64,000 bases of DNA, from the NCBI GenBank assembly GCA_031216915.1, contig CM062295.1, forward strand, positions 180,310,927-180,374,926, written 5' to 3'. Made by a program: the position numbers and the translations under genes. This document shows positions 10,234 to 21,250 of this stretch, piece after piece. Each line of letters starts with the position of its first letter. Positions within the stretch are counted from its first letter, which is position 1. The notes under the pieces are model-generated. The model was given only the letters and a program-made list of their open reading frames with translations, was not told where the DNA came from and made no database searches. The DNA comes from Pictodentalium vernedei. Its lineage: Eukaryota; Mollusca; Scaphopoda; Dentaliida; Dentaliidae.

Positions 10234-10754
10234 TTAACCCTTTACCCAGCGAATCGCCTGCATCCGCCCGCATATGCAAATTCAGCAGCTGAAAAAATAT
10301 TATTTTTTGAAAAATTTAAAAAAAAACCATACCATGTGACCCCTCTTTAGAACGAGCTCGTTCCAAAGAGGGGTCACATGATATGGTTTTGTTGAAATTT
10401 TTTGAAAAAATCGCGACATCGACGCCGTAGCTGTGACAGGTGGTGCAATCTCACATAATTCTAAGTTCATCAAGGGCCATAACTCCAAGAAAAATATTTG
10501 GAACAACACATTCATAGAACAGTGGCTCGACATCAATAAGATATACTTACATGCCAAATATAAAGTCATTCCATCAAGTATTTCAAAAGTTATTGAGTTT
10601 TGAAACTCGTTGGTCACAGACAGACCGACAGACCGACAGACCGACCGACAGACCGACATTGCCACTTATAGAGCTGCTAGTCGCAGCTAAAAATTAAAAA
10701 AAATATATTTAAAATAATAAATTTTGAAATCGTCTGCGTTGGGTAATGGGTTAA
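10234..10754. mobile_element. Palindromic TTAA MITE with internal insertion
   Basis: TTAACCCTTTACCCAGCG on the left faces GCGTTGGGTAATGGGTTAA on the right. The centre (about 10338-10383) is a hairpin of TGACCCCTCTTTAGAACGAG type. TTAA at both edges followed by CCC fits piggyBac-type MITEs. An insertion of about 270 bp (10420-10691), ending TAGTCGCAGCTAAAAAT and containing repeated ACCGACAG units, splits the right arm. Confidence 0.75.
10420..10691. mobile_element. Small element nested in the MITE
   Basis: Inserted between the hairpin and the right terminus of the surrounding MITE. It begins near GACGCCGTAGCTGTGACAGG and ends CTAGTCGCAGCTAAAAAT, after a run of GACAGACC units. The terminal AGCTAAAAAT resembles the right ends of the satellite-cored elements. 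Diverged sequence of the same kind lies at 18262-18420. Confidence 0.5.
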
Positions 10755-13245
10755 GGCCCATAACTCTGTAACAAAAGAAAGTGTCAATGACACTGAGGCT
10801 TAACTTGTGTTGTGTTTGATGAAAAGGATAAAGTTCAATGTTTATGAAAGGATTATGAAATAAGACAAGATTGTGATAATTGGGAATATGTTCATTTCTG
10901 TTCCCTGTATGCTATGTTTATAATAAAAATAATATGAGGTGTACACTGTACTAAAGAACTGAGGGGTGGGTTAATATGACCTTACAGTTAATGTATGTGG
11001 CCCTCACAGTTAACGTATATCAACAAAAGTTACCAAGTTACAGTGAAATTATTCCAAAACGGGTCATCCTATCAAGTTACATTAAAATCCCTTCATAAAT
11101 ATGGCCTGTAGACTGTGCTAAAGGTTTTCAGGCTTCGGGCCCCTGTAGCCGTCAGTTTCCCAATTGCATATAAAGGGGATGTTCTCATCTAGACATTATA
11201 TGAAGTCAACCTACCAAGTTACAATGAAATCCCTTAATAAATATGACCTGTAGACTGTGCTAAAGGTTTTTGGGCTTTGGGCTCTGGCAGCCATCATGGT
11301 AGAATGATCGCAACCAAAAGGGGACATTCTCATCTGGGCATCATCTGGAGTGATCCTACAAAGTTACAATGAAATCCCTTCATAAATATGACCTGTAGAC
11401 TGTGCTCAAGGTTATTGGGCTTCGGGCGCCTGAAGCAGTCACAGTTGACCAATCACGACCAAAAGGGGATGTAATCATCTAGGCATTATATGGAGTCCAA
11501 CTTACGGGTTACAATGAAGTCCTTCCATAAATATGACCAATAGACTATGCTAAAGCTTTTGGGGTTTTGGGTTCGGGCAGCCATCAAGGCTGAATGATCG
11601 GGACCAAAAGGGGACGTTCTCATCTAGACATTATTTAGAGTCATCCTACCAAGGTACAATGAAATCCCTTCATAAATATCACCTGTAGACTGTGCTAAAG
11701 ATTTTTGGGCTTTGGGCCCCTGTAGCCAACACAGCTGCCTAATGGTGTCCAAAAGGGGCTGTGCTCATCTAGACATTACATGAAGTCAACCTACCAAGTT
11801 ACAATGAAATCCCTTCATAAATATGATCTGAAGACTGCGCTAAAGGTTTTCGGGCTTTAGGCTTGGGCAGCCATCATGGTTGAATGATCGCAACCAAAAG
11901 GGGACAGTCTTATCTGGATATCATTTGGAGTGGTCCTATGAAGTTACAATGAAATCCCTTGATAAATATAACCTGTAGACTGTGCTCAAGATTTTCGGGC
12001 TTCAGGCACCTGTAGCCATCACAGTTGACCAACCACGACGAAAAGGGGATGTCATATCTAGGCATTATATGGAGTCAACCTAATAAGTTACAATGAAATC
12101 CTTCCATAAATACGACCTACAGATATGCTAAAGGTTTTTGGGCTCGGACAGCCATCAAGGCTGAATGATCGTGACCAAAAGGGGACATTCTCATCTGGAC
12201 ACTATTCAGAGTCATCCTACCAAGCTACAATGAAATCCCTTCATAATTATGACCTGTAGACTGTTCTAAAGGTTTTTGGGCTTTGGGCCCCTGAAGCAAT
12301 CACAGTTGCCCAGTCGTGTCCAAAAGGGGACGTTCTCATCTAGACATTATATGAAGTCAACCTACCAAGTTACAATGAAATCCCTTCATAAATATGACCT
12401 GTAGACTGTGCTAAAGGTTTTCGGGCTTCGGGCACCTGTAGCCATCACAGTTGACCAATCACGACCAAAAGGGGATGTCATCATCTAGGCATTATATGGA
12501 GACAACCTAACAGGTTACAATGAAATCCTTCTATAAATATAACCATTTGCCTATGCTATAGGTTTTTGGGTTCGGGCACCCATAAAGGCTGAATGATCAC
12601 GGCCAAAATGGGACGTTCTAATCTAGACATTATTTGGAGTCATCCTACCAAGTTACAATGAAATCCCTTCATAAATATGACCTCTAGACAGTGCTAAAGG
12701 TTTTCGGGCTTCGGGCACCTTTAGCAGTCAAAGTTGCCCAATCATGTCCAAAAGAGGAGGTTCTCATCTAGACATTATATGAAGTCAACCTACCCAGTTA
12801 CAATGAAATCCCTTCATAAATATGACCTGTAGACTGTGCTTAAGGTTTTCGGGCTTCGGGCTCGGGCAGCCATCATGGTTGAATGATCGCAACCAAAGGG
12901 GACAATCTCATCTGGGCATCATCTGGAGTGATCCTACGAAGTTACAATGAAATCCCTTCATAAATATGACATGTAGACTGTGCTCAAGGTTTTTGGGCTT
13001 CGGGCACTTCTAGCCATCACAGCTGACCAATCATGACCAAAAGGGGATGTCATCATCTAGGCATTATATGGAGTCAACCTAATAGTTTACAATGAAATCC
13101 TTCCATAAATATGACCTTTTACCTATGCTAAAGGTTTTTGGGTTCGGACACCCATCAAGGCTGAATGATCGCGATCAAAATGGGACGTTCTCATCTAGAC
13201 AGTATTTGGAGTCATCCTACCAAGTTACAATGACATCCCCTCATA

Positions 13246-13257
13246 AATATGACCTGT
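13246..13257. repeat. 12-bp SINE target-site duplication, left copy
   Basis: AATATGACCTGT here recurs at 13625-13636. It is satellite monomer sequence duplicated by the SINE insertion. Confidence 0.85.
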
Positions 13258-13624
13258 ATTATTTATTCATTTATTGATGTTTAAGGTCACATATTTATGC
13301 ACAATGGCTAATCATGACCGTGACAGTTTTACGGGTGGAGGAAGCCGGAGTACCCGGAGAGAACCACCGAGCAACGACGAGCAGCTGCCAGCTCCCCAAC
13401 ATCGTAACTCCGCACTGCAGCACAGGCAGGGTTAGATTGGTTGAAGACATGCGTACCATTGACGTGCAGTACGCCTTAGTACACGGCGTCATCGTGCCCC
13501 CACGTGGGCAATGGAGATGAAGTGTCTTGCCCAAGGACACAACGTGGTTGCCGCAGGTGGGATTCGAACCGAGGACCTCTCGGCTTGCAGCCTCCACATC
13601 TACCTATTGCGCCAGCGCGCTCCC
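13258..13624 (-). mobile_element. tRNA-headed SINE, full length
   Basis: Read on the minus strand, the head has an A-box-like GGCGCAATAGGTAGA-type stretch and a B box GGTTCGAATCCCACC (complement near 13559-13573). A body follows with GTGTCCTTGGGCAAGACACTT, GTGGGGGCACGATGAC and GGCTTCCTCCACCCGTAAAA. The 3' end is ATGTGACCTTAAACATCAAT plus an AATA-type tail. Exact 12-bp duplications flank it. It is transcribed by polymerase III if active and retroposed by a partner LINE. It inserted into copy C, so it is younger than that array. Confidence 0.9.
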
Positions 13625-14848
13625 AATATGACCTGTGGACCGTCACAGTTGCCCAATCATGTCCAAAAGGGGATGTTCTCATCTAGACATTATATGAAGT
13701 TAACCTACCAAGTTACAATGAAATCTCTTCATAAATATGACCTGTAGACTGTGCTAAAGGTTTTCGGGCTTTGGGCTCGGGCAGCCATCATGGCTGAATG
13801 ATCGCAACCATAGGGGACAATCTCATCTGGGCATCATCTGGATTGATCCTAAGAAGCTACAATGAAATCCCTTCATAAATATGATCTGTAGACTGTGCAC
13901 AAGGTTTTTGGGCTTCGGGCACTTGTAGCCATCACAACTGACCAATCACGACCAAAAGGGGATGTCATCATCTAGGCATTATATGGAGTCAACCTAACAG
14001 GTTACAATGAAATCCTTCCATAAATATGACCTTTTGCCTATGCTAAAGGTTTTTGGGCTCGGGCACCCATCAAGCTGCATGATCACGATCAAAATGGGAT
14101 GTTCTCATCTAGACATTATTTGGAGTCATCCTACCAAGTTACTATGAAATCCCTTCATAAATATGACCTCTAGACTGTGCTAAAGGTTTTCGGGCTACGG
14201 GCCCCTGTAGCCATCACAGTTGCCCAATCACGTCCAAAAGGGGACTTTCTCACCTAGACATTGTATGAAGTCAACCCACCAAGTTACAATGAAATTCCTC
14301 AATAAATATGTCCTGTAGACTGTGCTAAAGGTTTTCGGGTTTGGGGCTCGGGCAGTCGTCACGGTTGGCAGATCATGCCCAAATGGGGAAATTCTCATCT
14401 AGACATCATAAGGAGTCATCCTACCAAGTTACAATGAAATCCCTCCATATTAAACATGACCTGCAGACTGTGTTAAAAGTTTTGGGGTTTCAGGCTTGGG
14501 CAGCCATCACGGTTGATAGATCATGCCCAAAAGGGGACGTTCTCATCTAGGCATTATACAGAGGCATCCTACCAAGTTACAATGAAATCCCTTCATAAAT
14601 ACGACCTGTAGACTGTGCCAATGGTTTTCGGGTTTTGGGCTCGGGCAGCCATACCAGTTGCCCGATCACGACCAAAAGGGGACGTTCTCATCTAGACATG
14701 ACCCCAAACCTGCATATGAAATTTCGTGACGATCAGACAAGAACTGCGGGGTGTAGTCCGTGCTAAAGGAAAATGTGAACAGACTAACAGACTTCCGCAC
14801 GCGTGATGGCAATAGCTTATCTTGACTATGTCAAGTTTAGCTAAAAAT

Positions 14849-14952
14849 CAGGTTGGGCCAGTTTTCAAACTTGCTTGAGATATTACTGCATAAGACCTTT
14901 GTGGCAAATATTAGTTAAATCAGAGAATGTTTGTTCAAGTTATTGTGCTAAC
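14849..14952. repeat. Flank shared with copy B
   Basis: About 105 bp after copy C (GGTTGGGCCAG, TTGCTTGAGATATTA, TTGTTCAAGTTATTGTGCTAAC) match 10101-10207 after copy B. Both therefore end in the same extra DNA beyond the canonical AGCTAAAAAT terminus. Confidence 0.75.
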
Positions 14953-15159
14953 AGTGTGAGGATGCCCGGACCCTGCCCAGATGCCCTGATGCACACCAAC
15001 CATCGCCAAACCATAGGTCTTGGTTGTTAACACAACTTGACCAACAATTATGTGACCTCCACTGCAGTGACTGCCGGGAAGAAAATGCAGGCGAGTGAAT
15101 GATCATTCTCCTCATTTTGACTTTGCGAGAGTGAAAAGTTCAGAAGAGTGATTTGAACC

Positions 15160-15400
15160 CCTTACCTATGATGACAGCCCAAACTCACCAGCACTACGCA
15201 CGGAAAGTAAAGTCCAGCTAATCGTTTATACCTATGTTGCCCATTTTAGAGGACTTCCACCTAAGGAATTTGTGATCTGGTCTGACCTGGTCCTATTTCA
15301 CGAGTAAAACAAAGCTTAATTACCACACTAAACATGCATTGCTTTACTTTCCAGGGTTCCCACCGGGAGAGCTGGGAGGTACTGAACTTACAAGTTTGGT
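15160..15400 (-). mobile_element. Second SINE-like family (F2), old copy
   Basis: TATGTTGCCCATTTTAGAGG, ACTTCCACC, TATTTCACGAGTAAAAC and CCAGGGTTCCCACCGGGAGAG recur in the same order at 43010-43235, 53165-53405 and 58003-58230. In the copy at 58003 the low-coordinate end carries the same AATA/TTAAACACCAATAAATA-type tail as the main SINE family. No clear polymerase III promoter was identified. Confidence 0.5.
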
Positions 15401-15832
15401 ATCGATATCAGTATTTTTAGAAGGATTTACCTTAGTATCAGTATGGTATTCAGTGTGAAAAACATGAATTCACCCCAAATTTTTTGGTATACTGACCAGT
15501 TGTAGTTCACCATTTCACAGCAGACAAATCTGGTGAGTGTCAAAATATTGGAAATAATAAGAGGGCACTGATGGTGACTGCCTTTAGAAATATATAGTCC
15601 ATAGGCTCTTCCTGTTATGAATTTTGAGTAATGCTCTATTGTTTGCCCTTTTATTTTTTAACTAACGTCAGGAATATTTTTCAATACTCAAATCTTGTAT
15701 TTTGATACTGATACCAAATAGTATTTATGGTATACCGCCCATCTCAAATAGTTATTTTTTATGTTTAATCTTTTTTCTTCCAAAACATAGTTTCTAATCC
15801 TTCAATAAATGGAAGGAGCTTTCTGAACTTTT

Positions 15833-16140
15833 CGGGAGCATGGTGTCTCTGTGGTTAGAGCATTGGATTTTAAACCAAAAGGTCCACTGTGCGACCCTAA
15901 CCAGTAGTAACTGCATTGTGTCTTTGGGCAAGACATTTAATCCCAATTGGACAGGTGGGGTCATGGTGGCACTGTGTGCAAAGGCACACTAAGTGTCGAT
16001 GGTGCACTTGCCTTCAATCATTGCTAACTTTTCTTATGTGGAATATGGCAGTTACTAGCTATTACTCAGTGGTTCTCTCTGGGTCCTCCAGCTTTCTCCA
16101 CATTTAAAGCTGTCCAACACCATGAGACCCTGGCCAGGCC
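15833..16140 (+). mobile_element. Old tRNA-headed SINE
   Basis: GGTGTCTCTGTGGTTAGAGC resembles an A box and GTGCGACCCTAA a decayed B box. GTGTCTTTGGGCAAGACATT, CGATGGTGCACTTGCCTTCA and CTTTCTCCAC follow, as in the SINE at 58263. The tail is lost and divergence is high. Confidence 0.65.
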
Positions 16141-16149
16141 TGAAAATAA

Positions 16150-16350
16150 GCAGTCTGACATTTGCTGAATGAGATCAACAGAGGGTGAATTTGATGATGC
16201 TATCCCATACAGTGGGCCAATTTATGCTATGGGTCTCGAGTTTTGAGACCCTGATTCAGATTGAGGTTCACAGAGGGTAAATTTAGTGATGCTACCCTGC
16301 TATGCAGGGTAGCATCACTAAATTCACCCTCTGGGGACCTCAATTTGCAG
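16150..16350. repeat. Foldback element with perfect central palindrome
   Basis: TTTAGTGATGCTACCCTGC is followed almost at once by its complement. The arms (16258-16300 and 16303-16345) extend outwards through GAGGTTC/GACCTC. A diverged extra copy of ACAGAGGGTGAATTTG lies at 16173. Confidence 0.7.
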
Positions 16351-16890
16351 ATGACAGTCTGCTTTACACTCTGGCTTGACCCTGGCTGTTGAAAGTGTCG
16401 TTATAAAAAAAAAAAACAAAAAAAAAACAACAAATGAAACAAACAAACCTTTTCCAAGGGGAAAAATGAATTATTCAAAATAGTGATCTCAGCAATAAAG
16501 TTGGTATAGCTACATGTATCAAAAGATTGTGTATGTAGAGGGTTCAATGAGTTACAACATGTACCGAAGTTCTGGAGGCGAAGTGAACTGGATTAGACTT
16601 GATCACACACATTCTTAATTTTAGAGAGCTGACAAGGTAAAGTCCATGTAATGAAAGATATATGACTTTACCTTTGCTGAGGTGCACCTGTTAACTAATC
16701 AGGAAATGTGCATAGTAATAAAGGAAATACATGACCTTCAAGACACAAGTACAATAAACTACTCAAGGTTAGCTTATAGTCTGGAGGTGGAAAAACTGAT
16801 CCAAGAAATTCATGAATCTTTATACCAAAACTGAAGTTTTATGCATTTTTAAGGTTTAACACCTGGTCCATTTTAAAAAAAAGCCCTCAG

Positions 16891-17014
16891 AAAATTACTG
16901 ATGTGCTGCAACTGGGAACTTTTCTGAGCATTATCTGGGATACTTCTGCCCTGTTTGAGAAAGGGTCCAGGGCCCATGCCATTGGGAAAAATCACATCGT
17001 GAGGGCTCCAACTG
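16891..17014 (+). CDS. Possible exon (weak)
   Basis: Acceptor AAGCCCTCAG and donor AACTG|GTAATG bound 124 bp that are open from the first base: KITDVLQLGTFLSIIWDTSA and onward to a stop just past the donor. No domain is recognised. The opposite strand is also open, so this may be a chance frame or an unrecognised repeat. Confidence 0.2.
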
Positions 17015-17098
17015 GTAATGTGTTTTGGAGATGAAGAAACATACAAAGAATTGAAAGAAGGACAAATATTACCTTCATGTTGAACGGAGAACATTAAT

Positions 17099-17110
17099 AC
17101 AGAAGCTACT
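17099..17110. repeat. 12-bp SINE target-site duplication, left copy
   Basis: ACAGAAGCTACT recurs at 17513-17524, flanking the 5S-headed SINE. Confidence 0.85.
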
Positions 17111-17512
17111 TATTTATTTATTTATTTATTGGTGTGCAAGGTCACATACTTATGCATAATGGCTAATCATGACCCTGACAGTTTTACGAGTGGAGGAAGC
17201 GGAGTACCCGGAGAGAACCACCGAGCAACGACGAGCAGCTGCCAGCTCCCCAACATCGTAACTCCGCACAGCAGCACAGGCAGGGTTCGATTGGTTGAAG
17301 ACATGCGCACCATCGATGTGCAGTACGCCTTAGTACACGGCGTCATCGTGCCCCCATGTGGACAATTGGGGTTAAGTGCTTTGCCCAAGGATAGAATGCG
17401 GGAGTCCGAATCGATCGCTCAGACGGTCACCCATCCAAGGATTAACCAGGCTCGACGTTGCTTAACTTCGGTGATCTGACGAGAACCGGTTACCGCAACA
17501 CCACCGCGCCCC
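17111..17512 (-). mobile_element. 5S-rRNA-headed SINE, full length
   Basis: On the minus strand the first 90 or so bases read as 5S rRNA: GTTCTCGTCAGATCACCGAA, GTTAAGCAACGTCGAGCCTG, GTTAATCCTTGGATGGGTGA, CCGTCTGAG. These include the positions of the internal 5S promoter (A box, intermediate element, C box). The body and tail then match the tRNA-headed SINE at 13258 from CCTTGGGCAAAGCACTTAAC through the AATA tail. Exact 12-bp duplications flank it. 5S-headed SINEs (SINE3 type) are known in several animal groups. Sharing one body with a tRNA-headed form is the unusual point. Confidence 0.9.
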
Positions 17513-17847
17513 ACAGAAGCTACTACATGCAGTAAATTTTATAACAGCTCTCATCTAAACCATCACATTACATTTCAATGTCATGGTAGAGATATTCCTC
17601 TTTTTACAAAGATGGTGATTACATTGTGTGGTACATGCCATGCATTCCTGTAATCTTCTGAATTCAGATGCTTTCTATTCTTCGGTAGGTTGGCAATAAT
17701 TGGTTTTCTGAGGGCTTACGGTATGCATGCCCAATTCAGGACACCAATTGTGAATTAATTTTTGTTTAAATTCGTGGGGATAGTGAATGAGAAAGTTTGG
17801 GTTGGAAATTGGGAAAAATACAAGTTAGATGAATTTTTGTCAAATCT

Positions 17848-17883
17848 AGTCATGGCTGCTTCATAGCAGCCATGACTAGATTT
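17848..17883. repeat. Palindrome
   Basis: CAAATCTAGTCATGGCTGCT is followed by its complement around TCAT. A partial tandem repeat of GATGACTAGATTT lies just to the right. Confidence 0.75.
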
Positions 17884-18002
17884 GATGACTAGATGACTAG
17901 ATTTGATGACCTATATCTTGAAAATACACAGCGGGTTAAGGTTAAAAAACATGGCCCAAATTCTCCAAATAACACTAGAACTTAACATGGGGTTAGGCAT
18001 CA

Positions 18003-18258
18003 TTAACCCTTTACCTAACAAATCGGTCACATCCGCCCACGTATAAATTTACAAATTGATCAATATTATTAATAAGATATATTTTTTAAAAAATTCCAAC
18101 AAAATCATATCATGTGACCCTGCATTGGAACGAGCTCATTGAGCTCGTTCCAATGAGGGGTCACAGGATATAGTTTTGTTGAAATTTTTTGAAAAAATTG
18201 AAAAAACAAAAATTAAAATAATAAATTTTGATATTGTCTGCATTGGGTAAAGGGTTAA
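18003..18258. mobile_element. Palindromic TTAA MITE
   Basis: The edges are TTAACCCTTTACCTAAC and TGGGTAAAGGGTTAA, and the central hairpin is CATTGGAACGAGCTC-ATT-GAGCTCGTTCCAATG. Flanking arms carry ATCATGTGACC and GGTCACAGGAT. No coding capacity. Confidence 0.85.
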
Positions 18259-19059
18259 GATACACTTGCATTCCAAATATGATGTCATTCCACTCAGTAT
18301 TTTAAAAGTTATTGAGTTGAGTTTCAAATCTTGTTGGTCACAGACCAACAGATAGACCGACAAATGGACGAACAGTCAAACCAACATTACTATATGAAGA
18401 GCTGTTGCCATTGTTAAAAATATTTTCTGTCACCCCAAAAATTCAACCCGAACAAACATAACTTTCAAATGATTGATCGTTAAGAGTGCTTTTTACTTGT
18501 AATGTCTTATTACAGGGGCACAAGGAGGATTAATCTGGGGAGTTTACAGGGGCCATTTGTGGGACTCTTTCCCAATGACATTTGGTCATGATTTTTAACC
18601 TCAAATTTCCCAATCTCACTTCTGACTTGCACAAAAATTTAATGCACAACTCATGCCCTAAACTGGGTAGTCATAAGTCCTCAGAAAACCATTGGTTTTA
18701 TGTGGTCTTATGACCACCCAGTTCTTGACACGAATTGTACCTGAAATTTAAATGGCTGGTCTAACTTGGTCTCCCAAAGGTAAAATAAGTTCTTTAACTC
18801 CTTGTATGCTGCTGGCAGTATTCCTTCCCAGGATACAAAGTCTCTTGCCACCGAAATAAGTGAAATTTGGGATCATTTAACCAAATCTTTCACCCCTGTC
18901 TTACTGGTGTTGGAATTTAATTTCGTGGTATATACCTGTGGTATATACAAGCAAATCAGTTTTTTTTAAAAAAATGGACGACAAAATTGTTCAATATAGC
19001 TGCACGTGCCCCTGGATTACATTTGATGATGTCAGTGTATTGGTGGGGGGAGAAAAATC

Positions 19060-19206
19060 ATCCCTGATGGGGGTGGGTGTGAGATGGGGAAATCTCACCC
19101 TTGAGACAAGATATTTGGCCCAGACACTCAGCAAGCCTCCTGTCTGGCCCAAATATCTTGCCCTCAGGTAAGATTTCCCCATCTCACACCTTCACCCATC
19201 AGGGAT
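19060..19206. repeat. Long near-perfect foldback
   Basis: The arms are about 64 bp (19060-19123 and 19142-19206), including ATCCCTGATGGGGGTGGGTG, GAGATGGGGAAATCT and AAGATATTTGGCC with complements. The loop is about 18 bp. Confidence 0.85.
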
Positions 19207-19372
19207 AATAATAATCTAACAAGGCCTTCTCACATGAGGCGTGCATATCTTGCATAGGAAGTGGGGGGAGAATATTAAATCTTAGGTGCTATTTTCATTC
19301 ATTTTTCTAAATTCAGTCTTGATTTCACAAAATTTTGTTTCTGAAATCTCGACCCACTGGAGTAATTGTGTT

Positions 19373-19607
19373 GTGACCAGGAGCCAATACTATAGAACTT
19401 TTACAATTGTATTTTCTAGAATTGTATTTTCTACCTATTAATATATCTGACTAATATGAATCATTAGCATTTTAAAAGATATGGAAATTCGCCAACTGGC
19501 AAATTGCCACATTTTTGAAAATGCTAATGGTTCATTTCACCCCATTTAAAGTCATAACTAGAAAATACAATTGTAAAAGTTTTGTAGTATTGGCCTCTGA
19601 TCACGAT
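19373..19607. mobile_element. Palindromic MITE-like element
   Basis: GCCAATACTATAGAACTTTT plus ACAATTGTATTTTC (left) and its near complement (right) form terminal arms of about 45 bp. Inner arms carry ATGAATCATTAGCATTTT and AAAATGCTAATGGTTCAT. A 17-bp piece of the left arm is duplicated in tandem. Confidence 0.65.
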
Positions 19608-19689
19608 CTGACTGAGAATGAGAAAGAGTGGACTTTTGAATTACAATACTGTACCTATGTGATGTAATGTTAACCTACCATACCATGAA

Positions 19690-19918
19690 CAGCAGGCCGC
19701 ACTTGTGAAGAAATTTCCTGAATAACTAAATATTTTTTTCATTTTTTGCCTCAAAAACACAGCTTATGACCTCTCACTGAAACGAGATGAGCTCGTTCGA
19801 ATAAGCGATCATATGCTATATTTTTGAGGAAAATATTGAAAAAAAAAATATTTGAATGGTTATTTTTGTGAACAGCACTGACCAATTAAGGGTGTTGTGT
19901 TTGGGGAAGGGTTGAAGG
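19690..19918. mobile_element. Degenerate palindromic TTAA-type MITE
   Basis: It has the order of the class-2 MITE at 38382: CATGAACAGCAGGCCGCACTTG, AACACAGCTTATGACC, GAGCTCG, ATATTTTTGAGG, GAACAGCACTGACC, GGGGAAGGGTTGAA. The termini no longer read TTAACCC. Confidence 0.5.
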
Positions 19919-20008
19919 TTAATAATTTTCCATTTTTTTTTCCAGCATTGTCCAAACGTCATCTTTCCACACGATATTTGATGATGCTGGCCTTTTTCAA
20001 TTTTTAAG

Positions 20009-21250
20009 GCTCACCACCACAGCGGTGAGACTTATTGTTATTGCTCAAAAAAAGTGTACCTAAATTTTGTGGCCTCTAGATCTCGAAAACTGGCTGTACA
20101 ATTCTTCTGAAATTTTAGTGAAAACATTTAACCCCTTCAGGTGGACCAAAATAGCATAACCTCCAGAGGCCATTTCTCGATACTGCGAGTGATATATGCC
20201 AAAGAATTTAGTATAGGAAGATGACATAACAATTGGAGGACAACTTTATGGTTGAAGTTTGTTTATTGCATTTAACCCTTCAGCTCAGTGATATCTAGAG
20301 TAAGGGTACAGTTTGAAAAAATTGCAAACTTTGGATACTGTTTTCGATCAGTTGTACTAGGTTTAACTTGACACTTTTGTTTTGCCATGTGCAGAAATAT
20401 CTACTCATCAAACTTGCTTGATAGGTTTAAATATCAGACTTAACCCACAACCTGTTTTTGTAACTTGAATACAAGTGGTATCTTGTTTTGTACAAAATTC
20501 ACACACTTTGTGTTTACTTTTCCAGAATTGGGAATGATGTAGATGATGTAAATTTGTTGCACAGGCATATAGATCACTAACTGATGAACATTTTTGCTAT
20601 CATAAGTTATCTAGAAATGTTTAACCCCACTCCTCTTCTACCGATGTAAATGTGGAAACTGTTCGAAAATTGTGATAATTTGCAAAAGTTTGGTTACAGT
20701 GTTCGATCAGTTGTACGAGGGTTAACTTAAAACTTTTTGTTTTGTCATATACAGAAATATCTACTCAATAAACTTGCTATGATAAGTTTAAATATCAGAC
20801 TTCCCCCTCACCCTGTTTTTGTAACTTGAATATGAGTGGTGTCTGATTTTGTACAAAATTCACGCACTTAGTGTTCACTTTTCCAGCATTGGTAATGTCA
20901 TAGATGCAAATTTGTTGCACAGACATATAGATCATTAACTGGAAAATCTCTTTGCTGTTATAAGTTATCTTGAAATATTTAACCCAATGCCTCTTCTGCC
21001 TGCGTGCATGTGGGACCTGTTCCCAAAATTTGCTACTTTGGTTACTGTTTTTGGGTATTTGCAGGAGGGTTAACTTCAAAAGTTTTGTTTTCCTTGTGAA
21101 GACCTCAGACTTAACAACCCTTACCCATTCTGGTTGTCTTAATAAGGGAGAAATGTCATATATTTTTAACAAATTCCACCTCAATTTGCGGCCTGTAGAT
21201 CTAAAAAATGGGTTGACTGTTTCTGAAAGTTCGCAGAGTCTTCAATTCTA
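20009..21250. repeat. ~350-bp tandem repeat in an eroded mobile element
   Basis: GATCAGTTGTACTAGGTTTA (20346), GATCAGTTGTACGAGGGTTA (20704) and a third version near 21055 head diverged units sharing CAGAAATATCTACTCA, TTTTTGTAACTTGAATA and TTTGTTGCACAGRCATATAGATCA. The left edge TTTTTAAGGCTCACC resembles, in opposite orientation, the GGTGAGCCAAAAA-type right ends at 55325. A related single unit lies at 29390-30055. Confidence 0.65.

Larger units (their letters stand above)
11040..14690. repeat. ~141-bp satellite core in copy C
   Basis: This uses the same monomer and four middle types as 2255-4945, including the GGGATGTCATCATCTAGGC type and the CATCAAGGCTGAATGATC type. The array resumes after the SINE at 13625 with part of one monomer missing. 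Confidence 0.85.
10774..14848. mobile_element. Satellite-cored HINE-like element, copy C
   Basis: The left hairpin GTGTCAATGACAC is followed by GGCTTAACTTG. The right end is TCAAGTTTAGCTAAAAAT. The lead-in to about 11040 matches copies A and F almost base for base. The core is about 24 monomers of the 141-bp satellite in the same four-type order. It is interrupted by a tRNA-headed SINE at 13258-13624. No coding capacity for transposition is seen. Confidence 0.7.
17685..18745. repeat. Possible ~1-kb foldback split by a MITE
   Basis: GGTTTTCTGAGGGCTTACGG near 17700 is matched in reverse complement by TAAGTCCTCAGAAAACC near 18675-18695. Partial complementarity continues inwards (TTAATTTTTGTTTAAATTC against AAAAATTTAATGCACAAC). 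The MITE at 18003 lies between the arms. Boundaries are approximate. Confidence 0.4.

Noticed and set aside
13295-13686. Overlapping open frames of 60-100 codons
   Set aside because: They lie in the tRNA-headed SINE and its flanking satellite. The same frames recur in other SINE copies.
17423-17512. 5S rRNA gene
   Set aside because: The similarity covers only part of 5S, is fused to a SINE body and tail, and lies within target duplications. It is a SINE head, not a functional rRNA gene.
18517-18600. Short frame GLIWGVYRGHLWDSFPMTFG after TCTTATTACAG
   Set aside because: No usable donor precedes the stop, and the segment lies inside a possible foldback element.
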